Below are positions 56,458 to 64,000 of a DNA stretch of 64,000 nucleotides, piece after piece. A program made the translations under genes and the position numbers. Each line of letters starts with the position of its first letter. Position 1 is the first letter of the stretch. Source of the stretch: an uncultured Bacteroides sp. Its GTDB lineage: Bacteria; Bacteroidota; Bacteroidia; Bacteroidales; Bacteroidaceae. The stretch covers positions 124,001-188,000 of the forward strand of contig CASFPE010000019.1 of assembly GCA_949296575.1 (NCBI GenBank), given 5' to 3'. A model generated the notes under the pieces. It worked only from the letters and a program-made list of their open reading frames with translations, did not search any database and was not told the origin of the DNA.

Positions 56458-59352
56458 ATGAAAAGAACATCTCTCATCACTTTGTTCAGCCTGTGCTTCC
56501 TTTGCAGCCTTGCACAAGGATATAAAAACCCCATCATCCCAGGATGCCATCCCGACCCCAGCATCTGCCGCGCAGGAAACGATTATTACATCGTAAACAG
56601 TTCTTTTGAATATTTTCCCGGAGTTCCCATATTCCACAGCCGCGACCTTGTGAACTGGGAACAAATCGGGCATGTGCTGACACGGGAATCCCAATTAAAA
56701 ATAAAAGGCGGCAACATGTGGGGCGGCATCTATGCCCCTACCATCCGATATGACAACGGAACCTTTTACATGATTACCACCAATGCATCCGATAAAGGGA
56801 ACTTCTTAGTTTACACAAACGACCCTCATGGGAAATGGTCTGACCCTGTATGGATTAAACAAGGAGGCATCGATCCTTCTCTCTATTTCGAGGAAGGGCA
56901 TTGCTACATGGTAAGCAACCCTGATGGAGCCATTTGGCTTTGCAAAATAAATCCAAAAACAGGAGAACAACTGACTGAATCGAAACGTATCTGGGGTGGA
57001 ACTGGCGGACGCTTTCCTGAAGGGCCGCACATCTATAAACGCGATGGATGGTACTACCTAATGATCAGTGAAGGAGGAACAGAGTATGGACATAAAGTGA
57101 CTATTGCACGCAGCCGGAATATTGAAGGCCCATACGAAGGAAATCCCAACAATCCCATACTGACCCATATCAATCAAAATGCGCAAAGCAATCCTATACA
57201 AGGAGTAGGCCATGCTGATATGATACAAGCGCATGATGGCTCTTGGTGGCTGGTGTGCCTTGGCTTCCGTACGCACAACGGGCAACATCACGTTTTAGGA
57301 CGCGAAACATTCCTTGCGCCTGTCACATGGGATGAAAATGAATGGCCAGTCGTAAACGGCAACGGGACAATAGATTTAGAGATGAAAGACGTAAAAACAC
57401 TTCCGCAAACCACCATCAAAAACAGTCCCGACTGGGATTTCAACAACCCGCAATTAGGCGTAGAATGGAACTGGATAGGCAATCCCAACCAAGAAAACTA
57501 TTCACTGACGGAGAACAGAGGCTTCCTTCGAATAAAAGGAAGTGAGCATAAATTGGATGACTACGGCAGTTCACCGACATTTGTAGGACGCAGGCAAGAA
57601 GACATTTGTTTTCAAGCCACCACAAGAATGCAGGCAAACGGGAAAGGAAACGCAGGAATGACTGTTTACCTTTGCCCGTCTGCACACTATGACCTATTCA
57701 TTTCAGACCAAAAACTAAAACTCCGCTACCGCCTGAATGAACTTTGCCATATAGAAGACATCTGCCAAGTGCCTGATGATTTTATATACTTGAGAATTAG
57801 AGGCAATGCAGAGACCTATTCCCTGCTCTATTCCATTGACGGCACTCATTATACGGAAGCCGGATGCATGAACACCCGCTACCTTAGTACTGAAACAAAC
57901 GGAGGGTTCACAGGGGTCTATCTCGGACTATTTGCAGAAGGAGACGCGCAAGCAGATTACGACAACTTTAAATACATGCCTATCGTGCCGGAAATTTCCC
58001 CGAAATTATTCACCGATAATGCTAATCCACTGCTTGACTTCATGTTTACAGCAGACCCGACTGCCGTGGAACACGAAGGCAGGCTTTATGTGTACGCCAC
58101 CAATGATAACCAACAATATGAAACAGTGGGACGCGACGGGAGAAATACGTATGAATGCATCAAATCGCTGGCCATGATGTCCACCGATGACATGGTGAAC
58201 TGGACTTATCACGGCGTTATCCATGTAGATAGCATTGCTCCTTGGATCATGGCCTCATGGGCACCATCCATTGTAAAGCGCAAAGAGGATGACGGAAAGA
58301 CACATTTTTATCTCTATTTTTCAAATAGCGGTTTCGGCACAGGAGTGCTTACATCAACCTCGCCTGTAGGTCCATGGACAAGCCCGCTCCAGAAAAGCCT
58401 CATTGACGCCAACACTCCCGGACTGAACGGCTGCAAAGTTCCTTTCGATCCCGGAGCCGTTATTGATGACGAAGGGAATGGATGGCTCACTGTTGGGGCA
58501 GGCACTGCACGCATTTTCCAATTAGGCAAAGACATGACCAGCATCGGAAGTGAAATCATGGGAATAAATGCCCCGCATCATTTTGAAGCCAACGAGTTGA
58601 ATTTCATCCATGGCACGTATGTATATACTTATAATACAGACTGGAAAGAATATGGCGATTGGATGCTTTCCACTGAGAAACCGACCAAATGCTGCATGGT
58701 CTACATGACCAGCAAAACGCCACTTGACCCGAAAAGCTGGAAGTATGGCAATAACTATCTGAAAAATCCGGGTGAATACGGATTCGAATTCAGCAACAAC
58801 CATACTCATCTGCAAAAATTCAAGGGGAAATGGTATCTGTTCTATCACACTTTGAGCCTTCAACGCAGTTTCAACACCGATGGAGGATTCCGCAATGTCT
58901 GCGTGGATGAGATCGACGTAAACGAGAAAAAAGTGCATATTGCAATGGCCAATCAAACAATGAAAGGCGTAAAACAGATAAAACCGCTCGACCCATTCGT
59001 GCTTCAACAAGCATCTACCGTTGCCGCCACCCAAAACATCCGATTCCTGCAAGGAAAAGAAGCGGGAAGGATGTTAGCAACAACCATTCCCGACAAGACA
59101 GGCATTCTATGCGTAAGAGGCGTGAAGTTCAGCCAGAAGCCTTCTGCCTTGCAGGCCAAAGCCTGCGGAAAAGGCACCATTGAAGTCCGGAAGAACTCTC
59201 CGGAAGGTAAAATCATTGCATCCATTGAAATCGACAATCCCAGCATTCAAACATATAAGTGCCAAATTTTAGAAAATACAATAGAAACTACAGATTTGTA
59301 TTTCCTGTTGAAAGGAAAAGGAATGCAATTCAACCAGTGGAAATTTGAATAA
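56458..59352 (+). CDS. Tandem glycoside hydrolase family 43 protein
   Basis: 964 residues, about twice a simple GH43. Signal peptide MKRTSLITLFSLCFLCSLAQ. Module 1 (about 22-320) has the base Asp33 in IIPGCHPDPSIC, the pKa-modulating Asp in GGIDPSLYF and the acid Glu in FPEGPHIYKR. A beta-sandwich follows (to about 520). Module 2 repeats a five-blade propeller: FMFTADPTAVEHEGRLYVYA, MASWAPSIVKR, VPFDPGAVID, FEANELNFIHGTYVY. It ends in a beta-rich, carbohydrate-binding-like region. Likely activities are alpha-L-arabinofuranosidase and/or beta-xylosidase on side chains. Start at 56458 matches the signal peptide; an in-frame longer version has no ATG support. Confidence 0.88.
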   Translation: MKRTSLITLFSLCFLCSLAQGYKNPIIPGCHPDPSICRAGNDYYIVNSSFEYFPGVPIFHSRDLVNWEQIGHVLTRESQLKIKGGNMWGGIYAPTIRYDNGTFYMITTNASDKGNFLVYTNDPHGKWSDPVWIKQGGIDPSLYFEEGHCYMVSNPDGAIWLCKINPKTGEQLTESKRIWGGTGGRFPEGPHIYKRDGWYYLMISEGGTEYGHKVTIARSRNIEGPYEGNPNNPILTHINQNAQSNPIQGVGHADMIQAHDGSWWLVCLGFRTHNGQHHVLGRETFLAPVTWDENEWPVVNGNGTIDLEMKDVKTLPQTTIKNSPDWDFNNPQLGVEWNWIGNPNQENYSLTENRGFLRIKGSEHKLDDYGSSPTFVGRRQEDICFQATTRMQANGKGNAGMTVYLCPSAHYDLFISDQKLKLRYRLNELCHIEDICQVPDDFIYLRIRGNAETYSLLYSIDGTHYTEAGCMNTRYLSTETNGGFTGVYLGLFAEGDAQADYDNFKYMPIVPEISPKLFTDNANPLLDFMFTADPTAVEHEGRLYVYATNDNQQYETVGRDGRNTYECIKSLAMMSTDDMVNWTYHGVIHVDSIAPWIMASWAPSIVKRKEDDGKTHFYLYFSNSGFGTGVLTSTSPVGPWTSPLQKSLIDANTPGLNGCKVPFDPGAVIDDEGNGWLTVGAGTARIFQLGKDMTSIGSEIMGINAPHHFEANELNFIHGTYVYTYNTDWKEYGDWMLSTEKPTKCCMVYMTSKTPLDPKSWKYGNNYLKNPGEYGFEFSNNHTHLQKFKGKWYLFYHTLSLQRSFNTDGGFRNVCVDEIDVNEKKVHIAMANQTMKGVKQIKPLDPFVLQQASTVAATQNIRFLQGKEAGRMLATTIPDKTGILCVRGVKFSQKPSALQAKACGKGTIEVRKNSPEGKIIASIEIDNPSIQTYKCQILENTIETTDLYFLLKGKGMQFNQWKFE

Positions 59353-59358
59353 ACAAAC

Positions 59359-61824
59359 ATGAGAACAACATATCATAATATATCTGCAAAAGAGCTTTTG
59401 GCGGCTATAATCGTGTTCTGCATGGCAACATATTCCACAATTGCCCAAGCACAACGGGAACGGATCCGATTGGATGAGAACTGGCTATTTGCTTTCGGAA
59501 ATGCCGCATCCCTTGAAAAAGACTTCGGGTGCGGGACAGAAGCATTCAACTATCTCACTAAAGCAGCATCTGTCCACAATACGGGGCCTTATTCCAGCAA
59601 GTTCGATGCAGCCGAATGGAAACATGTAGATTTGCCACATGACTGGATTGTAGATCTTCCTTATGCAAAGGAAGCCAGCCATAGTCATGGATATAAAACC
59701 GCAGGATACAAATACCCGGAACATAGCGTGGGATGGTATCGTAAAACCATCACCATCCCGGAAACAGATTCAGGCAAACACATTTACCTGCAATTTGACG
59801 GAATCTTCCGCGATTCCAGAATCTGGGTAAATGGCTTCTATTTAGGAGGCGAACCCAGCGGATATGCGACACAAATATATGAGATATCCGAATACCTGAA
59901 TTACGGGGGCGAGAATCTGATTACTGTCCGTGCTGATGCCACGTTGGAAGAAGGATGGTTTTATGAAGGAGCCGGCATCTACCGTCATGTGTGGTTGCAC
60001 AAAACGAATCCCCTTCATGTGGCTCCTTTCGGAACATTCATCCATAGCACGCTCCAAGAGCCTTACCAACAAGCCACATTGACAATTGAAACAAAAGTTG
60101 AAAACTCCAGCTTGCAAACTATCGACTCTTACCGCTTGCGCCATACACTATTAGACGCTGAAGGAAAAGAAGTCGCAAATTGTGAACAAAACGGCAGCTT
60201 GCTGAAAGCCAAAACCGCAAAAACGACTTCTACAAGTTTGACTGTAAACAATCCCATGCTATGGGATACAGATACGCCTTATTTATATAAGGTACGTACC
60301 GAAATCTTCCAAGGCGAAAAACTTACAGACACTTATCTGACTACAATCGGCATCCGTGATGTGAAGTTCGATGCAGACCAAGGATTCCTGTTGAATGGGA
60401 AACATCTGAAACTGAAAGGTGTCAATATGCATCAAGATCATGCAGGAGTCGGCTCTGCCCTACCCGACGCTTTGCAGGCATTCCGGCTGAAACGGTTAAA
60501 GGAATTTGGATGCAATGCTTACCGTTCATCACACAATCCCATGACACCGGAATTATTGGATGCATGCGACAGTTTAGGTATCTTGGTCATCGAAGAAAAC
60601 CGCTTGAGCGGAGTCAATGAAGAACATATCCGGCTTTTGAAACACATGATAGAACGTGACCGCAACCACCCAAGTATCATTTTATGGAGCGTAGGGAACG
60701 AAGAATGGGGCATGGAATGGAGCCGGCAAGGCACTCAAGTGATTGCATCCATGCGTGAATATTGCCATCAATTTGACCCGTCACGGCTCATGACTGTTGC
60801 ATCCAGCGGTGGACCGTCTGTGCTGATTCCGGCAGATGTGGCTGGCTACAACTATCTTCTTCAAAACCCAATAGACAAATACCGGAAAGAATATCCCGAA
60901 CGGATCGGAATAGGGACTGAAGAAATCTCCGGGTGCGGAACAAGAGACATCTATTACGATAACCGCAACGAAGGACATATTGCCGCACTCAACCGAATCC
61001 CCGATGAAAAGGACGGGAAATTAAACCGCATCGAACGAGGATGGAAATTCTATGATGAACGTCCTTGGTTAGGTGGTTTGTTTTATTGGATTGGATTTGA
61101 TTTCCGTGGAGAACCGAATCCCATCGGCTATCCGCAAACAGGTTCACATAAAGGAATCTTTGATTATTGCGGATTCCCGAAAGATGAAGCTTACTACCTG
61201 AAAGCATGGTGGACGGAAGAACCTGTGCTACACATCTTCCCTCATTGGAATTTGGAAGGACATGAAGGCGACAGCGTCAGCGTATGGGCATACAGCAACT
61301 GCGATGAAGTGGAACTCATTGTCAACGGAAAGAAACTCGGGCGCAAAGAAATGCCCCATAACGGATATCTTTCTTGGGAAACAATCTATCAACCAGGAAT
61401 GGTGAAAGCAATCGGTTACAAGAACGGAAAACGGCAATTGGTGCGCACCATCCGCACGGCTGAAAAGCCAGAACGCATCCTATTGGCTGCAAACCGGGAC
61501 ACCATACAAGCTGACAACCGAGACGTTTCCGTAATCCGTGTGGAACTTCAAGACAAGAAAAAGAATTTCACGCCCACGGCATGCATTCCGCTTAAACTGA
61601 CCATTCATGGCCCTATCCGCATATTAGGCGTAGGCAATGGTGATCCGGCTTACAAAGAAGATGAACGGCCAGCCGACCGCGATGCTCAAACCTATCAAGT
61701 CAAGACATTCAATGGGCTTGCACAAATTCTTCTGCAAAGCAACGGAGAAGAAGGAACAGCCACATTATCTGTAGAAGGAGAAGACATCAAAGCTTCCACT
61801 TATACTATCATATGCAGAAAATAG
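59359..61824 (+). CDS. Glycoside hydrolase family 2 (beta-galactosidase type)
   Basis: 821 residues. N-terminal signal segment LLAAIIVFCMATYSTIAQA. Sugar-binding domain (VDLPHDWIVDLPYAKEASHS, HIYLQFDGIFRDSRIWVNG), immunoglobulin-like domain, then the TIM barrel with KGVNMHQDHAGVG, FGCNAYRSSHNPMTPELLDA, acid/base Glu in LWSVGNEEWGME and nucleophile region GIGTEEISG. Two further beta domains close the protein. It would remove terminal beta-galactose, as on xyloglucan side chains. It begins 6 nt after GH43. Confidence 0.9.
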   Translation: MRTTYHNISAKELLAAIIVFCMATYSTIAQAQRERIRLDENWLFAFGNAASLEKDFGCGTEAFNYLTKAASVHNTGPYSSKFDAAEWKHVDLPHDWIVDLPYAKEASHSHGYKTAGYKYPEHSVGWYRKTITIPETDSGKHIYLQFDGIFRDSRIWVNGFYLGGEPSGYATQIYEISEYLNYGGENLITVRADATLEEGWFYEGAGIYRHVWLHKTNPLHVAPFGTFIHSTLQEPYQQATLTIETKVENSSLQTIDSYRLRHTLLDAEGKEVANCEQNGSLLKAKTAKTTSTSLTVNNPMLWDTDTPYLYKVRTEIFQGEKLTDTYLTTIGIRDVKFDADQGFLLNGKHLKLKGVNMHQDHAGVGSALPDALQAFRLKRLKEFGCNAYRSSHNPMTPELLDACDSLGILVIEENRLSGVNEEHIRLLKHMIERDRNHPSIILWSVGNEEWGMEWSRQGTQVIASMREYCHQFDPSRLMTVASSGGPSVLIPADVAGYNYLLQNPIDKYRKEYPERIGIGTEEISGCGTRDIYYDNRNEGHIAALNRIPDEKDGKLNRIERGWKFYDERPWLGGLFYWIGFDFRGEPNPIGYPQTGSHKGIFDYCGFPKDEAYYLKAWWTEEPVLHIFPHWNLEGHEGDSVSVWAYSNCDEVELIVNGKKLGRKEMPHNGYLSWETIYQPGMVKAIGYKNGKRQLVRTIRTAEKPERILLAANRDTIQADNRDVSVIRVELQDKKKNFTPTACIPLKLTIHGPIRILGVGNGDPAYKEDERPADRDAQTYQVKTFNGLAQILLQSNGEEGTATLSVEGEDIKASTYTIICRK

Positions 61825-61851
61825 ATATCATTTAAAGCCTATTATTCAATC

Positions 61852-63795
61852 ATGAGAAAACAGATTTTATTATTCGCATTCATTCTGGGAACTTCCTCCA
61901 TCGTAGCCCAGCAAGCCACGATTTCCGGTCCCGACAACCAGCTTAAAGTTGACGTTTCAGTAGAGAATGGAAAGACTTTTTATTCCGTAACGTACAAAGA
62001 AAAACAAATCTTAGAAAATTCCCCATTAGGATTCGTTGCAGATATAGGCGACTTCAGCAAGGGGATGACGTATGTAGATCAGAAGTCACGGAGCATCAAG
62101 GAAAACTATTTGATGGACCGCATCAAGCAATCGGAAGTGAACTACCATGCCAATGAATTGACTGTCACGCTTGAAAATGCTGATAAAAAGCGCGTAGACA
62201 TTATTTTTCGTGTAAGCAACAACGACATAGCATTCCGCTATGAAATCCCGCGCTATGGCGAAACAGGCAGCATCCTTATCAAGCAGGAAACAACAGGATT
62301 CGACTTTCCTTCCTACACTACCGTGTTCCTCACCCCGCACAGTGAACCGATGATTGGATGGAAACGAACGAAACCAAGCTATGAAGAAGAATATATCACG
62401 GATGCGCCTCTCACTACCCGTTCGCAATTCGGACGCGGATTCACTTTCCCCGGATTGTTCCGCATCGGCAACGATGGTTGGGCATTAATAAGTGAAACCG
62501 GAGTAGATTCAAGATACTGCGCATCCCATCTAAGCGATGCCACACCGGAAGGACTTTTCACCATTGCTTTCCCTATGCCCGAAGAAAACAACGGCAACGG
62601 CACAACTACAGCAGGATTTTCTTTACCAGGCGCAACACCTTGGCGCACGATTACCGTAGGCGACAATCTGAAACCAATTGTAGAAACCACTGTGCCATGG
62701 GATGTCGTGAAACCGCGTTATGCCTCAGAACATACTTATCAATATGGAAAAGGGACATGGAGCTGGATAGTATGGCAAGATGCAAGCATCAACTATGAAG
62801 ACCAAGTACGTTTCATCGATTTAGCCTCCACCATGGGTTTTGAATATGTATTAATAGACAGTTGGTGGGACACAAACATCGGATATAATCGGATGGAAGA
62901 ACTCATAAAATACGCGCATTCCAAGAATGTGGACGTATTCCTCTGGTATAGTTCCAGCGGTTATTGGAACGATATCATACAAGGCCCTATCAACAAAATG
63001 GACAACTGCATCGAACGGAAAAAGGAAATGAAATGGATGAAGAAACTTGGAGTGAAAGGCATCAAGGTGGATTTCTTTGGCGGTGACAAACAAGAGACAA
63101 TGCGGCTCTATGAAGCAATCCTAAGTGATGCGGACGACTACGGGCTGATGGTCATCTTCCACGGATGCACGCTTCCTCGCGGATGGGAACGCATGTATCC
63201 CAATTATGTAGGAAGCGAAGCAGTACTTGCCTCGGAAAACCTGATATTCAGCCAGCATTTCGATGACGTGGAAGCGTTCAATGCATGCCTGCATCCTTTC
63301 ATCCGCAACACTGTGGGATGCATGGAGTACGGAGGAACTTTTCTCAACAAACGGCTTAACCGCACGAATGACGGAGGTTCAATTCGCAAAACGACCGATG
63401 TATTCCAACTTGCCACGGCTGTTCTTTTCCAGAATCCGATACAAAACTTTGCCATCACCCCCAATAACCTGACCGATGCACCAAAGCAAGCAATAGACTT
63501 CCTAAAAGAAGTGCCTACCACATGGGATGAAACAATGTTCATTGAAGGCTATCCGGGAAAATATTGCGTATTAGCACGCCGCCATGGGGACAATTGGTAT
63601 ATTGCCGGAATCAATGCGCAAAAAGAACCGCTGAAACTCACATTGAATCTTCCTATGCTCCAGAAAAGAGACAAAGTTTCTTATTATTCAGATAAAAAAG
63701 ACTGTTCCCTTCAAATGGAAGAAATGGAAATAAAAAAACCTTCGGAAGTAAAAGTAACCATCCAACCAGAGGGTGGAATTATCCTGGTAAAATAA
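61852..63795 (+). CDS. Glycoside hydrolase family 97, retaining (alpha-galactosidase type)
   Basis: 647 residues. Signal peptide MRKQILLFAFILGTSSIVA. N-terminal beta-sandwich (ISGPDNQLKVDVSVENGKTF), then the (beta/alpha)8 barrel with WSWIVWQDASINYEDQVRF, VLIDSWWD and GIKVDFFGGDKQETM. Asp407 in KVDFF is at the nucleophile position of retaining GH97 enzymes (alpha-galactosidases such as BT1871), unlike the inverting SusB type that uses Glu. FHGCTLPRGWERMYPN and SEAVLASE follow. Alpha-galactose or beta-L-arabinopyranose removal is the likely activity. Confidence 0.9.
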   Translation: MRKQILLFAFILGTSSIVAQQATISGPDNQLKVDVSVENGKTFYSVTYKEKQILENSPLGFVADIGDFSKGMTYVDQKSRSIKENYLMDRIKQSEVNYHANELTVTLENADKKRVDIIFRVSNNDIAFRYEIPRYGETGSILIKQETTGFDFPSYTTVFLTPHSEPMIGWKRTKPSYEEEYITDAPLTTRSQFGRGFTFPGLFRIGNDGWALISETGVDSRYCASHLSDATPEGLFTIAFPMPEENNGNGTTTAGFSLPGATPWRTITVGDNLKPIVETTVPWDVVKPRYASEHTYQYGKGTWSWIVWQDASINYEDQVRFIDLASTMGFEYVLIDSWWDTNIGYNRMEELIKYAHSKNVDVFLWYSSSGYWNDIIQGPINKMDNCIERKKEMKWMKKLGVKGIKVDFFGGDKQETMRLYEAILSDADDYGLMVIFHGCTLPRGWERMYPNYVGSEAVLASENLIFSQHFDDVEAFNACLHPFIRNTVGCMEYGGTFLNKRLNRTNDGGSIRKTTDVFQLATAVLFQNPIQNFAITPNNLTDAPKQAIDFLKEVPTTWDETMFIEGYPGKYCVLARRHGDNWYIAGINAQKEPLKLTLNLPMLQKRDKVSYYSDKKDCSLQMEEMEIKKPSEVKVTIQPEGGIILVK

Positions 63796-63823
63796 TATCA
63801 ATAACTATATAACTCTGAAAACA

Positions 63824-64000
63824 ATGCAAATAAAAAGATTCTTAACTGTAGCTATCCTGCTTGCAGGAAGCTGGCACGCATGTCAGGCAAAAATCACTTT
63901 GCCTGATATCTTGAGCGACAATATGGTACTTCAACAACAAACAGATGCACGCCTGTGGGGATGGTCAGACCCTAACGCCGACATTACCATAAAAACATCT
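63824..64000 (+). CDS. Sialate O-acetylesterase-family esterase, 5' part only
   Basis: The first 59 codons before the window ends. Signal peptide MQIKRFLTVAILLAGSWHACQA, then KITLPDILSDNMVLQQQ and ARLWGWSDPNADITI, the typical start of the SASA/SGNH esterase family. Family members in plant-cell-wall loci remove O-acetyl groups from xyloglucan or xylan. It follows GH97 by 28 nt and is in the same operon. The catalytic Ser, Asp and His lie beyond the edge. Confidence 0.8.
   Translation, partial: MQIKRFLTVAILLAGSWHACQAKITLPDILSDNMVLQQQTDARLWGWSDPNADITIKTS

Overview
The window is a bacterial chromosome segment that fits a gut Bacteroidales, most likely the Bacteroides/Phocaeicola group. The evidence is a SusC/SusD polysaccharide utilization locus, a BACON-domain glycosidase, fimbrillin- and DUF5686-type envelope proteins, a UpxY-type NusG paralogue starting a capsule operon, a type III glutamine synthetase, and promoters of the TTG-N19-21-TAnnTTTG kind. 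No rRNA, tRNA, CRISPR array, transposase or prophage was recognised.

Region 1 (about 1-26,200, minus strand) is a capsular or exopolysaccharide operon, read from its promoter at 26.2 kb towards the left edge. It starts with an upxY-like antiterminator. An OLD-like ATPase and a small TOPRIM-like partner follow, then rmlA-rmlC-rmlD-rmlB (dTDP-L-rhamnose). Next comes a block of cargo genes: a DUF6364-like antitoxin with a truncated PIN toxin, a coiled-coil membrane protein and AbiH. The AT-rich sugar-assembly block holds a Wzx flippase, a GT8, a GT11 fucosyltransferase, a pyruvylation pair, several GT2 and GT4 enzymes, an EpsG-like polymerase, an AAA-ATPase/PD-(D/E)XK protein and acetyl/acyltransferases. 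The priming transferase and the export genes are not in the window.

The most striking signal is in two unrelated genes of this operon, an acyltransferase and a GT2. Each is interrupted at a run of eight G residues inside a nearly identical 31-32 nt DNA element. In both, seven G (or 4 or 10) would restore the frame, and at eight G the next codon is TAA. This looks like a pair of slipped-strand phase-variation loci, both read here as OFF. A third acyltransferase gene is a true multi-lesion pseudogene.

Region 2 (26.3-40.5 kb) is core genome: DUF5686 protein, OmpA-like porin, glnN, a Crp/Fnr regulator, a diacylglycerol-kinase-like protein, miaA, gap, an SLC13-type transporter, mscL and guaA. Most have their own promoter and hairpin terminator. 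A 580-bp gap after guaA holds a dense set of long palindromes.

Region 3 (41.0-64.0 kb) is a fimbrillin-like lipoprotein followed, divergently, by a polysaccharide utilization locus: GH95, GH3, SusC, SusD, an IPT/TIG glycan-binding lipoprotein, BACON-GH5 (GH5_4-like), tandem GH43, GH2, GH97 and the start of a sialate-O-acetylesterase-family gene. The set is best explained as a locus for a decorated beta-glucan, with fucosylated, galactosylated and acetylated xyloglucan the leading candidate. No alpha-xylosidase (GH31) or dedicated regulator lies inside the window. Two long intergenic hairpins divide the locus into transcript segments.
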